Shown here: positions 15,529 through 24,506 of the stretch, piece by piece
Layout of the letters: each line of letters starts with the position of its first letter
How positions within the stretch are numbered: position 1 is the stretch's first letter
Source of the DNA: Syntrophorhabdaceae bacterium
GTDB taxonomy: Bacteria > Desulfobacterota > Syntrophorhabdia > Syntrophorhabdales > Syntrophorhabdaceae
Direction: 5' to 3'
Assembly: GCA_026415675.1 (NCBI GenBank)
Contig: JAOAGQ010000026.1
Location: forward strand, 1-36,973
Length of the DNA stretch: 36,973 nucleotides
The notes under the pieces: generated by a model
The model's input: only the letters and a program-made list of their open reading frames with translations
Told to the model about the DNA's origin: nothing
The model's database searches: none
Translations under genes and position numbers: made by a program

Positions 15529-16830
15529 ATGGATATAGGCAGGATAGAGAAAAAGGCAGGGCTTATATTTGACTCATACGAGGTATTTTATAAAAAGACA
15601 AGGGTGAAAAAGTTCGAAACAAGGGAAGGGGAACTCTCTTCGGCAGAGATAAAGGAGGAGGAAGGCATAGCCTTCCGGGCAATAAAGGATAACAGGATGA
15701 CCTTTTCATATACCCTTGACACATCCGATTATGGAATGGAAACCCTTGTGGATAACGCAGCCTCCCTTTTGCCCTATATGGAGAGAGATGAGACCTTCTA
15801 TTTTTCGGAAAAATGGCCTCAATATCCTGATATCAGGCAGTACGATGAGGCAGGTTTGAGGGAGGATGACAAGAAAAAGATAGATATGATTGCGGATATG
15901 GAGAAGGAGATACTCTCCTATGACAGGAGGATCGTGGCTACGAGAAACTGTGAGCTCAACGAAGCCGAGGTATTTATAAAAATTTTTAATTCAAAAGGGC
16001 TTTTTGCAGAGGGGAGAAAGACGGTCTATACCGTATCTGCCCTTGCCGTAGCGAAGGAGAGGGATGAGGTGTCGTGGTATGACTGGATATGGTCCAATAG
16101 CCTCTCCACAATGGATACGGAAAGATTGGGACGGATGATCGGGGAAAAGACCATCACCTTTTTATCGAGCAGGCAGATAGAGACAGGTGTCTATCAAGGC
16201 ATCCTTACCCCCCGTACATCCTGCGAGATACTGGAACTTCTATCGGGGAGTTTCCTCGGTGAGAACCTATACAAAGACAAGACGAAGCTAAAGGGGAGGC
16301 AGGGGCAACCATGCTTCTCATCCTGTGTAAACATAGTAGATTCGGGCATAAAGGGGATAGGGGCCTTTCCTTTTGATGGAGAAGGTACCCCTTCAAAGGA
16401 GAATGGGGTAGTAAGAGATGGGGTTTTCACCGGTTTTTTATACGACAGTTACTACGGTAAAAAACTGGGTGTAGCGACAACAGGTAATTCCGTAAGAGGG
16501 GGAGTGAAGGAGCCCCCCCGCTGTGGTATAAGGGGCCTCTACATAAAAGAGACAGAAGAGGATGTATTAGGGGCGATTAAAGAGGGCCTCATAATAGAGG
16601 ATCTCATGGGGACCCATATGGCAAACCCTGTCACCGGCGATTTTTCTCTCGGTGCCGCGGGCTATATCGTTAAAAATGGCGACAAAAGACCGTTTAAAGG
16701 GGTGATTTTCTCCGGGAATATATTCGATTTGATGAAAAATGTAAAAAAGGTGGGTTCAGATTTTATTTTTTTGGGGGGTTGTGGTTCCCCATCACTTTTG
16801 GTTGAGGGTTTAAAGATAAGCGGGGTTTAA
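15529..16830 (+). CDS. pmbA: PmbA/TldE family metalloprotease-associated protein
   Basis: A 433-residue member of the TldD/PmbA family. No HExxxH metal-binding motif is present, so this is the PmbA (TldE) non-catalytic partner rather than TldD. The conserved FDGEGTPSKENGVVRDGVFTGFLYDSYYGKKLG region (split here by position, about residues 282-316) and the TGNSVRGGVKEPP block are visible. In E. coli the TldD/TldE heterodimer degrades unfolded peptides and processes microcin B17 precursors. No tldD gene is adjacent. The 3' end overlaps the convergent MFS gene by 4 bp. Confidence 0.88.
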   Translation: MDIGRIEKKAGLIFDSYEVFYKKTRVKKFETREGELSSAEIKEEEGIAFRAIKDNRMTFSYTLDTSDYGMETLVDNAASLLPYMERDETFYFSEKWPQYPDIRQYDEAGLREDDKKKIDMIADMEKEILSYDRRIVATRNCELNEAEVFIKIFNSKGLFAEGRKTVYTVSALAVAKERDEVSWYDWIWSNSLSTMDTERLGRMIGEKTITFLSSRQIETGVYQGILTPRTSCEILELLSGSFLGENLYKDKTKLKGRQGQPCFSSCVNIVDSGIKGIGAFPFDGEGTPSKENGVVRDGVFTGFLYDSYYGKKLGVATTGNSVRGGVKEPPRCGIRGLYIKETEEDVLGAIKEGLIIEDLMGTHMANPVTGDFSLGAAGYIVKNGDKRPFKGVIFSGNIFDLMKNVKKVGSDFIFLGGCGSPSLLVEGLKISGV

Positions 16831-17981
16831 TATCCCTTTGACCTCGAGGGAAGGGTAAGGGCTATTAAAAAGGCACACAGGGGTAGAACGGTTAAACTTA
16901 CGATAGTATACGTTATACCGTAGATATCCCCTATCTTTCCAAGGATGGGGGCTGTAATCCCCCCTACCGTTATCGCAAGACCTAACGTTACCCCTGAGGC
17001 AAAACCAACCCTGTTCGGAAGATACCGCTGTCCCATCACTATGGAAGGGCTGAAAGACCCCGAGAGGGAGATGCCAAGGGGTACAAGGAGAAGGAGAAAG
17101 GCCCATATACTTTGAACGAATATAATGGTAGGGAGCATAAACGTAAGGGTGATGAGGCTTAAAAGTATCGTCCTCTTATAACCTATCTTATCACCGAGTT
17201 TACCCCCTATAAGGGTGCCCGTGACACCGGATGCAAGCAATATCGTCAAGGCAACCCCTCCTGTTGTCTTTGATTGTTTAAGGGCATTAATAAGATACAA
17301 CGGGAGAAAGGTATTTAGCCCGTAAAAAGTTATTGAACGGAATGAGATAGCGGCGGTTAATCGGACAAAGGGCCACCACTTATCCTTTCCTCCCCCTTTT
17401 GTTGTCTTACTCTTTTTATCCCCTGTTTTTTGATAGACCGGTAGCTGGTGTCTCGTGTAAAAGAAGAGTAGAGCCATAATGGTTACGGGGATTAAGAAGA
17501 AGAGGGTACCCTGCAAATCCCATAAAAAAAGGAAAAAAGTGGTGAGGATAGGCCCTATGGCAAAACCGAGCTGCCCCCCTATACCGAAGATACTCATGGC
17601 TGTGGCCTTTTTATCCCCGGCTATTATGTTTGTGAGACGGGCGGCCTCGGGATGAAAAGCGGCGATACCTATGCCACTCAATGCGGTCACAAAAAAGACT
17701 GACCAATAGTCAGGGGCTACCCCGATGAAGGCGATCCCTGCCCCGGAGATAAATACACCAAGGGGGATGAGCCAGGATTTTGAGAATCTGTCCGCAAGGT
17801 AGCCGAATAAAGGTTGAACAAGGGAGGAAGAGATATTGAGGGCAAAGACAATCCCTGCCGCATAGGCGTAAGAGAGGTTGAGTTTTGCGATGAGAAAGGG
17901 GAGCAAAACCGGTATGGCCCCCTGGTTTATGTCTGTTATTAGGTGCCCCATAGAGATAAGGGCGATGTAACCTTTTTTCAA
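16827..17981 (-). CDS. MFS transporter, fosmidomycin-resistance (Fsr)-like
   Basis: A 384-residue major facilitator with about 12 hydrophobic segments. The N-terminal GHLITDINQGAIPVLLPFLI, the LADRF loop motif between helices 2 and 3, and IGIAAFHPEAARLT with the GIGGQLGFAIGP stretch are characteristic of the Fsr/MFS efflux subfamily. A GKLGDKIGYKRT motif marks the second half. Export of a toxic small molecule is likely, but the substrate cannot be inferred. It is the last gene of the minus-strand run from purE, 40 bp after comM. Confidence 0.82.
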   Translation of the reverse strand: MKKGYIALISMGHLITDINQGAIPVLLPFLIAKLNLSYAYAAGIVFALNISSSLVQPLFGYLADRFSKSWLIPLGVFISGAGIAFIGVAPDYWSVFFVTALSGIGIAAFHPEAARLTNIIAGDKKATAMSIFGIGGQLGFAIGPILTTFFLFLWDLQGTLFFLIPVTIMALLFFYTRHQLPVYQKTGDKKSKTTKGGGKDKWWPFVRLTAAISFRSITFYGLNTFLPLYLINALKQSKTTGGVALTILLASGVTGTLIGGKLGDKIGYKRTILLSLITLTFMLPTIIFVQSIWAFLLLLVPLGISLSGSFSPSIVMGQRYLPNRVGFASGVTLGLAITVGGITAPILGKIGDIYGITYTIVSLTVLPLCAFLIALTLPSRSKGY

Positions 17982-18021
17982 AACTGTTCTCCTTTTTTCA
18001 TGATATGGAGCTTGAATGATA

Positions 18022-19554
18022 CTACAATATCAGTCTCTTGTCGAGGGCCCTGTACTGGATCGCCTCTGCAAGGTGTTCTTCCTCTATCGTCTCCTTTGCC
18101 TCGAGATCTGCTATTGTCCTTGCTACTTTTAAGATCCTGTGGTATGCCCTGGGGGAAAGGCCGAACCTCTCAACGGCTTTCTCGAGGAGTAACCTTCCCG
18201 AATCGTTGATAACACAGTATTTTTTTATCATCCTCGGGGTCATATGGCCGTTAAAATGTATGCTCTTTCCTTTAAAACGCATCTCCTGTATCTCCCTTGC
18301 CCCCATTACCCTTGCCCTTATCCTCTCCGAAGGCTCCTCCTCCTTTTCCCCTGATAATTCCCCTACCGTTATGGGAGGCACCTCGAGGTGTATATCAATC
18401 CTGTCAAAGAGGGGCCCGGAGATACGGGACCTATATTTTCTTATCTGGGAGGTATTACAGAGGCATGATTTCCTGTAATCCCCGAAATAGCCGCAGGGAC
18501 ATGGATTCATGGCGGCAACAAGCATAAACCGGGCAGGAAATGAGATGGAGTGTGCTGCCCTTGAGATGGTGACGAAGCCATCTTCTATGGGCTGCCTCAA
18601 AAGATCAAGGACGTTCCTTTTGAATTCGGGAAGTTCATCGAGGAAAAGGACACCGTTATGGGCAAGGCTTACCTCCCCTGGTTTGGGTATATGTCCACCC
18701 CCTATCAATCCCGCATCGGATATACTATGGTGAGGGGCCCTGAAAGGCCTGTTCTTGATTATGAATCTATCCGAGTCAAGAAGCCCTGCTATACTGTGTA
18801 TCCTCGTTGTTTCGATTATCTCCTCGTAACTTAAAGGGGGCAGTATGGAGGGCAATCTTCTTGCAAGCATGGTTTTCCCCGACCCAGGGGGACCTATCAT
18901 CAGTAGATTGTGGCCTCCGCTTGCGGATATTTCGAGGGCCCTCTTTGCCTGGCTTTGACCTTTTATATCTGCAAAATCGAGGTCCTCTCCGGAAGGGGGT
19001 AAGACCTCCATCCCCTCTGTTTTTACAAACTCCTGCAGTTCTCCTTCCCCCCTTAAAAAATGGACGAGATCTAGGAGGTGCTTTGATCCCAGTACCTTTA
19101 TATGTTTTACGAGGGTTGCCTCATTTCCGTTTTCGTAAGGTACTACTATGCTTCGAAAGCCCTCTTTATGGGCGAGCATGGCCATAGGGAGGATGCCTTT
19201 TATGCCCTTTATCTTTCCGTCGAGGGATAGTTCCCCTGTGAAGAGATAATCTCTCAACGTTTCCTGTTTCAGGATACCCATAGAAGTGAGAAGCCCCAGG
19301 GCGATAGGGAGATCAAAGGAAGAGCCCTCCTTTCTCACATCGGCAGGGGCGAGGTTTACGGTAATCCTGTCGTTTGGAAAATCAAAGCCTGCATTTCTGA
19401 TAGCGGATCTCACCCTTTCCTTGCTCTCTTTTATGGATGCCTCCGGAAGGCCAACGATATTGAAGGCAGGAAGACCGAAGGATATATCTACCTCAACATC
19501 CACCTTTATACCATCTATACCCGATACGGTAGCGGTAAAGATTTTTGAAATCAC
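18022..19554 (-). CDS. comM: Mg-chelatase-like AAA ATPase (ComM/YifB)
   Basis: A 510-residue ComM-family protein. The N-terminal ChlI-like domain (residues 1 to about 170) has [14 protein letters not shown] and the S5/Lon-like [15 protein letters not shown] block. The AAA core follows, with Walker A GPPGSGKT (221-228) and Walker [11 protein letters not shown], then a cysteine cluster in [10 protein letters not shown] and CLC, and a C-terminal helical lid with [20 protein letters not shown]. ComM is a branch-migration helicase in natural transformation of Vibrio and Acinetobacter; its role in non-competent bacteria is less clear. Confidence 0.95.
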   Translation of the reverse strand: MISKIFTATVSGIDGIKVDVEVDISFGLPAFNIVGLPEASIKESKERVRSAIRNAGFDFPNDRITVNLAPADVRKEGSSFDLPIALGLLTSMGILKQETLRDYLFTGELSLDGKIKGIKGILPMAMLAHKEGFRSIVVPYENGNEATLVKHIKVLGSKHLLDLVHFLRGEGELQEFVKTEGMEVLPPSGEDLDFADIKGQSQAKRALEISASGGHNLLMIGPPGSGKTMLARRLPSILPPLSYEEIIETTRIHSIAGLLDSDRFIIKNRPFRAPHHSISDAGLIGGGHIPKPGEVSLAHNGVLFLDELPEFKRNVLDLLRQPIEDGFVTISRAAHSISFPARFMLVAAMNPCPCGYFGDYRKSCLCNTSQIRKYRSRISGPLFDRIDIHLEVPPITVGELSGEKEEEPSERIRARVMGAREIQEMRFKGKSIHFNGHMTPRMIKKYCVINDSGRLLLEKAVERFGLSPRAYHRILKVARTIADLEAKETIEEEHLAEAIQYRALDKRLIL

Positions 19555-19587
19555 AACCCCCTCCCCATGAGCTTATTAGATAAAGGC

Positions 19588-20331
19588 TCATACCAGTGAG
19601 TCTGTAATTATGGGCAGTATCGAAGAGGCATTACCCTTTAAAAAATAATCGGTAATGGAGGAAGTAAAAGGCGTCTCCTCTATGTTTATCTCAACTATCT
19701 TTGCCCCTTTAGACTTTGCGATATAGGGTATATTGGCAGCAGGGTAGACGACCCCGGATGTGCCTATGATGAGCATCACCTTACATCTCTCCGCCTCAAC
19801 GTTTGCCCTAAGCATCGCCTCCATCGGTATGCCTTCCCCGAAGAAGACAACATCGGGTTTGAGGGGGGTAAAACAGTTTTCGCATGATGGGTAAGGGAGT
19901 ATCTCAACAAACTCCCGGGTTAAGGGGTATCTTTTTGAACAGTTGAGGCAGACGAGCCATCTGTGGTTACCGTGGTATTCTATCACGTTTTTATTTCCCG
20001 CTACCCTGTGGAGTCCGTCCACATTCTGGGTAATCACGGCCTTCAGGTACCCAAGCTCTTCAAGTTTGCCCAGCGCGAGATGTGCAGGACTCGGAGCAGA
20101 ATCGAATATCACGTTTGACATCTCCCTTAGCATGACCCAGACCTTTTCGGGGTTTCTGTTGAAGGCACTGATATGGGCGTACTCCATGGGATCGTATCTT
20201 TCCCAGAGCCCCTGACCACCTCTGAAGGCGGGGATTCCACTGTCTACGGAGATACCTGCCCCTGTGAAGGCAACGACATAACCCCTCTCCTTTATTATAT
20301 TAGCGATTTTTAAGTAATCTTCAGAGACCAT
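19588..20331 (-). CDS. Sir2-family NAD-dependent protein deacylase
   Basis: A 247-residue sirtuin that removes acyl groups from lysine using NAD. GAGISVDSGIPAFRG is at residues 24-38, TQNVDGLH at 101-108, and the catalytic histidine is His120 in EYHG. Four zinc ligands occur as CLNC (128, 131) and CENC (150, 153). The Tyr-x-x-Arg pair of desuccinylase-type sirtuins is not evident after the FRGGQGLW segment, favouring deacetylation. The gene lies in a minus-strand run with purE, an S58 peptidase and comM; acyl-CoA ligases are frequent sirtuin targets, and one is encoded at 9954, but that link is speculative. Confidence 0.93.
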   Translation of the reverse strand: MVSEDYLKIANIIKERGYVVAFTGAGISVDSGIPAFRGGQGLWERYDPMEYAHISAFNRNPEKVWVMLREMSNVIFDSAPSPAHLALGKLEELGYLKAVITQNVDGLHRVAGNKNVIEYHGNHRWLVCLNCSKRYPLTREFVEILPYPSCENCFTPLKPDVVFFGEGIPMEAMLRANVEAERCKVMLIIGTSGVVYPAANIPYIAKSKGAKIVEINIEETPFTSSITDYFLKGNASSILPIITDSLV

Positions 20332-20354
20332 CTCTATCCCCTTTTATCGATAAT

Positions 20355-21332
20355 CTATGTGACCTTCCATCCCTTGTTCAGGTCTTTAAAGGCCGGTACA
20401 ATACCGAATCCATCCGCCTTTTTGACCGCCCTTTTTACCGCCTCGGCAATCACGAATTCTGCGAGGACCCCAACCTGATTTACATCTGCCTCGAAATCCC
20501 CCATCGATACACTGAAGATCAGATCCCCGTCGAAAGTGGTATGGACTGGACTTATCGTTTTAATGAGACCACCCTGGGCTATCTGGGCTATCTTTGTGAT
20601 CTCTTTTTTGTTGAACTTCCCATTTGTTGCAACAACCCCGAGGGTGGTATTTACAAGGCCAAACTCCTTTTTGACGATACCCTCCTTAAGGGAAGCCAAA
20701 GTGTTTGCGAAGGTCATGCTCTCCCTTGACACCCTTGCCCCGGCGATAATCTTTCCTGTGATATTGTCTATGATGTCACCGAAGGCATTAACCACGACAA
20801 GGGCACCGACAATGAGGCCATTGGGCAGGATTATACTGCTTGTGCCTACACCACCTTTCATTGCCCGGGATAGGTCGAAGAGTTTGCCCACCGTTGCCCC
20901 TGTCCCTGCCCCAACACTCCCTTCCTGAACAACTTGTCCGGCCTCCAGACAGGCCTTATACCCCATTTCGGCACTCGGTCTCGCATGGGGGTCACCGAAG
21001 AAAAGGTCGAATATGACCGCGGTTGGAACGATTGGTATCTTTGCGATACCCACATCAAAGCCTATACCCCTCTCTTCGAGAAAGTTCATAACACCCCCTG
21101 CTGCATCGAGACCGAAGGAGCTCCCTCCGCAGAGAAGGATTGCGTGGATATTCTCTACTATATGGCTTATATTGAGGGCATCTACCTGTCTTGTCCCGGA
21201 GGCACTACCCCTTATATCGAGGCCGCATACGGCACCCTTCTCAAAGAGGAGAACGGTACATCCGGTGTAACCTTTTAAATCTGTCGCATGGCCTACCTTT
21301 ACTCCGTCGAGATCCGTAATTGCATTCAACAT
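20355..21332 (-). CDS. S58 (P1/DmpA/NylC) family autoprocessing peptidase
   Basis: A 325-residue N-terminal-nucleophile hydrolase. The N terminus ITDLDGVKVGHATD and the GLDIRGSASGTR and GGSSFGLDAAGGV blocks match the DmpA/NylC family. The expected self-cleavage point is Asn228-Thr229 in LVNTTLGVVATN, which would expose Thr229 as nucleophile and leave two subunits. Family members are D-aminopeptidases, beta-peptidyl aminopeptidases or aminohexanoate-oligomer hydrolases; the sequence alone does not choose between them. It starts 23 bp downstream of purE. Confidence 0.88.
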   Translation of the reverse strand: MLNAITDLDGVKVGHATDLKGYTGCTVLLFEKGAVCGLDIRGSASGTRQVDALNISHIVENIHAILLCGGSSFGLDAAGGVMNFLEERGIGFDVGIAKIPIVPTAVIFDLFFGDPHARPSAEMGYKACLEAGQVVQEGSVGAGTGATVGKLFDLSRAMKGGVGTSSIILPNGLIVGALVVVNAFGDIIDNITGKIIAGARVSRESMTFANTLASLKEGIVKKEFGLVNTTLGVVATNGKFNKKEITKIAQIAQGGLIKTISPVHTTFDGDLIFSVSMGDFEADVNQVGVLAEFVIAEAVKRAVKKADGFGIVPAFKDLNKGWKVT

Positions 21333-21355
21333 GATGGATATCCTGAGAATAGAAC

Positions 21356-21859
21356 CTAAATCTTCTTTATAAAGGCATCCAGTTTTTCGTTTAATTCCTT
21401 ATTTTGCCTCTTCATATCCTCTTTGAGTCTGTTGAGTTTGGAGGTAACCTCAGGATATTTTATAGAGAGGATCTGACATGCGAGAATAGCTGCGTTTCTG
21501 AAGGCACCGACCGCAACCGTTGCTACAGGCACCCCTTTAGGCATCTGGACGATGGAGAGTAGGGCATCCAGTCCATCCAGAATCCCACCCTTAGTAGGAA
21601 CGCCTATAACAGGGAGAGTCGTATGGGCCGCAATGACTCCGGGGAGATGGGCTGCCATCCCCGCGACGGCTATGATCACCTCTATACCCCTTTCCCTTGC
21701 GTTCTTTGCATATTCTGTAGTCTTCTCCGGGTTTCTATGGGCGGATGATACATCCAGTATAAAAGGGACTTCCATCTCCTTTAAGAGTTTAACGCCGTCC
21801 TCAACAACAGGTAAATCGCTTTCACTTCCAAGAACTATCAAAATTTTAGGTGACTCCAA
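21356..21859 (-). CDS. purE: N5-carboxyaminoimidazole ribonucleotide mutase
   Basis: A 167-residue class I PurE that interconverts N5-CAIR and CAIR in purine synthesis. GSESDLPV is at residues 11-18, SAHRNPE (His41) and the [12 protein letters not shown] block at about 64-75 follow, and GVPTKGG is present. The start is a TTG preceded by AAGGAGG with a 6-nt spacing, and no other canonical start lies in the right position. purK and other pur genes are absent; the gene leads a mixed minus-strand operon. A TATAAT-type -10 lies on the minus strand (complement of 21882-21887). Confidence 0.95.
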   Translation of the reverse strand: MESPKILIVLGSESDLPVVEDGVKLLKEMEVPFILDVSSAHRNPEKTTEYAKNARERGIEVIIAVAGMAAHLPGVIAAHTTLPVIGVPTKGGILDGLDALLSIVQMPKGVPVATVAVGAFRNAAILACQILSIKYPEVTSKLNRLKEDMKRQNKELNEKLDAFIKKI

Positions 21860-21941
21860 AAAAACCTCCTTACTATTAAAATTATATTGTTAAATTTTTT
21901 TTGATTAATCTTAACGCAATTAAAAAAATTTTGCCATATTT

Positions 21942-21968
21942 TTGGAGATTATTTGATATAATCTCCAA
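21942..21968. promoter_or_regulatory. Perfect 10-bp inverted repeat over the crp/fnr-like gene promoter
   Basis: TTGGAGATTA (21942-21951) and TAATCTCCAA (21959-21968) are exact inverted copies around a 7-bp centre. The repeat covers a consensus TATAAT at 21957-21962 and ends 3 bp before the regulator's ATG. A plausible reading is an operator for autoregulation, with binding blocking transcription. Confidence 0.7.
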
Positions 21969-21971
21969 GGT

Positions 21972-22664
21972 ATGGATACAGGTAGTGCAGAAAAATTTAT
22001 CGGAGAATCACAGTTATTCAAGGGGCTTCGGGGGGATCAGATCAGGGAGATCGTAAAGATATCATCCCTCTCTCTGTTTAAAAAGGGAGAGATAGTCTTT
22101 TCCGAAGGGGAAGAGGCAGGGGGTTTCTATCTACTTAAGTCGGGCCACATCAAGATTTATAAAATTTCCTTTGAAGGGAAGGAGCAGATACTCCACCTGA
22201 TCACACCGGGTGAACCCTTTGGAGAGGCTCCAGTGTTCGCCGGGGAGAAATTTCCCGCAAACGCAGAGGCCCTGATCGATTCAGAGGCTTTCTTCTTCTC
22301 GAGACAGGCTTTTATAGAGCTTGTGACCAGGGATCCAACGATAGCCTTAAATATGCTTGCCCTTCTGTCGAGGAGGCTAAGGCAGTTTGCCCAGCTTGTG
22401 GAGAACCTCTCTCTGAAAGAGGTGCCCCAGAGGCTTGCCACCTATTTTCTTTCCCTGTCCGAGAATAAAGGGCATAAAGAGAGTCTGGAGCTCAATATAT
22501 CTAAGGGACAACTGGCGAGTATTCTCGGGACGATACCGGAGACCCTATCAAGGGTTTTGAGTAAAATGGTGAACCATTATCTTATAAGGGTACAGGGTCG
22601 TACCATAATCATCATGGACAGAAAAGGTCTCGAGGCATTAGCCTCAGGGGAGACAGTGCTTTAG
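21972..22664 (+). CDS. Crp/Fnr-family transcriptional regulator
   Basis: A 230-residue regulator with an N-terminal cyclic-nucleotide-binding-like beta roll (about 12-125, with PGEPFGEAPVF), a dimerisation helix (about 128-150) and a C-terminal HTH (about 165-215, with SKGQLASILGTIPETLSRVL). There is no cysteine in the protein, so it cannot hold an FNR-type iron-sulfur cluster; a small molecule or haem ligand is more likely. No good Shine-Dalgarno precedes the ATG and a TATAAT lies 9 nt before it, so the mRNA may be leaderless or nearly so. It is divergent from purE and overlaps the AI-2E-like gene by 4 bp at its 3' end. Confidence 0.92.
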   Translation: MDTGSAEKFIGESQLFKGLRGDQIREIVKISSLSLFKKGEIVFSEGEEAGGFYLLKSGHIKIYKISFEGKEQILHLITPGEPFGEAPVFAGEKFPANAEALIDSEAFFFSRQAFIELVTRDPTIALNMLALLSRRLRQFAQLVENLSLKEVPQRLATYFLSLSENKGHKESLELNISKGQLASILGTIPETLSRVLSKMVNHYLIRVQGRTIIIMDRKGLEALASGETVL

Positions 22665-23713
22665 TTTTTATATTCTTCTTGAAAATAGGTTCTAAACATA
22701 TCGAGGATAGATATAAAAAGGGCGACCACAAGGGGTCCCATTATAAAACCTATAAAGCCGAAGAGCTTAATCCCCCCGATTATGCTGAAAAATATGAGGA
22801 TTATGGGCATTTTCATCTTCCCTTTAATAAAGAGGGGTCTTAATATGTTATCCGCCATACTGATACCAAAGATACCGACTATGGTTAGAATAAGCGATTT
22901 TATATACAGGCCCTTTATGAGGAGGTATAGTGCGATCGGCCCCCACACCACGAAAGTTCCGAATAGGGGGATGAAGGAGGATAGAAAAATCGCAAGTCCC
23001 CATAGTACAGGGGAAGAGACATTCATAATCGAGAGGGTGATACCCCCTATGAACCCCTGCACCGCAGCAACGGTGATACCTCCATAGATCGTAGAGGTGA
23101 TGATATCCTTTGCCTGTGAAGCAAGACGTCTTTTTTCCCCCTCTGAAAAAGGAAAATAGACCCCCAGCTTTTCGATATAGTGGGGTCCATTTGTTAAAAT
23201 AAAAAAGACGGTGATCACCATGAATACAAAATCGAGGGCCGCAGAGAGGAAGTTGCTGAGCCCGCTTTTTACGATACCCATCGATTCTTTTCCAAGCTTT
23301 GTCAGGGTGTCTGCTACCCCTTTATAAAATTCTGCCTCCGATATCTTAAAGAGGGTCAATAACTTTGAGTTGATAACTTTAATCGATGGGTGATTAAGAA
23401 TCTCTTCTATCGTGTCGATTCGCTCTGATTTTAAGCCCTCTATGAAAGAGTTTACCTCTACCGTTAAAAGGTAGGTCAAATAAGAGAGAGGGCCGAATAT
23501 CAAAAAGAGGATGAAACATATGGTGATGGTAGAGGACAGGGTCTTCCACTTGACGTACCGCAGTATATAAAGGTATAGTGGGTAAAAGACTATAGAGATT
23601 ACCGTTGCCCATGCGAGAGCGGACAAAAAGGGCGAAATAATCCTATAGGTCAGATACCCAAATACCGCAACAAGGGATAAGAGGATCAGCGTGTAAAGGC
23701 TTTTCTTATTTAC
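22661..23713 (-). CDS. AI-2E/PerM-family membrane protein with uncertain start
   Basis: A protein of about 350 residues of the AI-2E transporter (UPF0118, PerM/YdiK/TqsA) family with about eight membrane helices, an extended periplasmic-type segment near 60-150, and the C-terminal GPLVVALFISILDMF block. The nearest canonical start is TTG at 23626, but the reading frame upstream encodes a further hydrophobic helix (LYTLILLSLVAVFGYLTY) expected in this family. In that extension no ATG, GTG or TTG follows the upstream stop. The best position for initiation is GTA at 23711-23713, 6 nt after GGGAGG and overlapping the stop of the preceding gene. Roles in the family range from signal export to ion transport. 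Confidence 0.82.
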   Translation of the reverse strand, partial: VNKKSLYTLILLSLVAVFGYLTYRIISPFLSALAWATVISIVFYPLYLYILRYVKWKTLSSTITICFILFLIFGPLSYLTYLLTVEVNSFIEGLKSERIDTIEEILNHPSIKVINSKLLTLFKISEAEFYKGVADTLTKLGKESMGIVKSGLSNFLSAALDFVFMVITVFFILTNGPHYIEKLGVYFPFSEGEKRRLASQAKDIITSTIYGGITVAAVQGFIGGITLSIMNVSSPVLWGLAIFLSSFIPLFGTFVVWGPIALYLLIKGLYIKSLILTIVGIFGISMADNILRPLFIKGKMKMPIILIFFSIIGGIKLFGFIGFIMGPLVVALFISILDMFRTYFQEEYKN

Positions 23714-24018
23714 GGAGTGCCTCCCTTCTCCTTTTCATATGCCTCTTTCCCTGCTTCAATCGCGGAAGCTACGATTGATTTTTCCTTCTCCAGTATCTCC
23801 TTGCCTTTTTCGATCGTGGTTGTAGCTATACCTTTCACCTGCTCAACGTAATGTTCCATCTTTTTCTTTGCATCTTCCGCTATCTCTTTGATCTGTTTTC
23901 TCGTTTCCTCCCCAGATTTGGGGGCAACGAGTAGGGCGATCCCTGCCCCTATGATACCACCGATAAAAAACGAAAGTATAATACAACCGGGGCTATGACC
24001 TTTTTCTTCTTCTGCCAT
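23710..24018 (-). CDS. YtxH-domain protein
   Basis: A 102-residue protein with one hydrophobic segment (about 12-32, IILSFFIGGIIGAGIALLVAP) followed by the typical PKSGEETRKQIKE motif and a charged helical tail. This matches the YtxH family, small membrane-anchored proteins linked to stress conditions in Firmicutes but without a fixed function. It sits between a DUF948 protein and the AI-2E-like gene, a recurrent arrangement for YtxH/DUF948 pairs. Its stop overlaps the inferred start of the AI-2E-like gene. Confidence 0.85.
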   Translation of the reverse strand: MAEEEKGHSPGCIILSFFIGGIIGAGIALLVAPKSGEETRKQIKEIAEDAKKKMEHYVEQVKGIATTTIEKGKEILEKEKSIVASAIEAGKEAYEKEKGGTP

Positions 24019-24039
24019 GATTACCTCCTTTTCTATTTT

Positions 24040-24429
24040 CTATTTTTTTCTATGCCTTAAGAATCCTGTTAACAACACCGCGGAACCGGCCTTTATAGCC
24101 GCCCTTAAACCTGAGAAACGGGAGGATGAGGCAGTTACCACACTGTTTAAGACCCTGCTTATATCCCTTATATTGTGCCCCGTTTCCCTCACAGAAGAGG
24201 ATAGCACCTTTATATCGTCGGTAATGGTCGTTACATTCTCCGTAAGACCCCTAATGCTTCTTAAGCTTTTTTTTACCTCTTCCAGGGTCTCTTCCAGGGA
24301 TGCTTCTGTTGTCTGTAAAAAATCGCAGGCCTTTCTCGAAGTCTTTTTGACCTCCAGGAGCACGTGTATAAACACACAGGCAACCACAACAATGGAGAGT
24401 GTAATGATACCAAAAAATATATTACCCAT
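24040..24429 (-). CDS. DUF948-family membrane-anchored coiled-coil protein
   Basis: A 129-residue protein with an N-terminal membrane helix (about 5-25) and a long amphipathic region rich in threonine, serine and leucine (about 30-105) resembling a chemoreceptor coiled coil. This is the DUF948 pattern. A short second hydrophobic stretch lies near the C terminus. The function is unknown; pairing with a YtxH protein directly downstream suggests a shared envelope role. Confidence 0.75.
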   Translation of the reverse strand: MGNIFFGIITLSIVVVACVFIHVLLEVKKTSRKACDFLQTTEASLEETLEEVKKSLRSIRGLTENVTTITDDIKVLSSSVRETGHNIRDISRVLNSVVTASSSRFSGLRAAIKAGSAVLLTGFLRHRKK

Positions 24430-24506
24430 AAAAGGCCCCTTTCTGATCGAGGTTTATATAAATTATAAACATTGAATCCCGTTTTGTTAAGGGAAAATCA
24501 CATTTT

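Noticed and set aside
21972-22664. Calling the Crp/Fnr regulator an FNR oxygen sensor because the organism looks anaerobic.
   Set aside because: The protein contains no cysteine, so it cannot bind the FNR iron-sulfur cluster.
24017-24475. A 152-codon open frame on the plus strand.
   Set aside because: It is opposite the DUF948 gene, which has a membrane helix, coiled coil and proper neighbours; the antisense product has no support.
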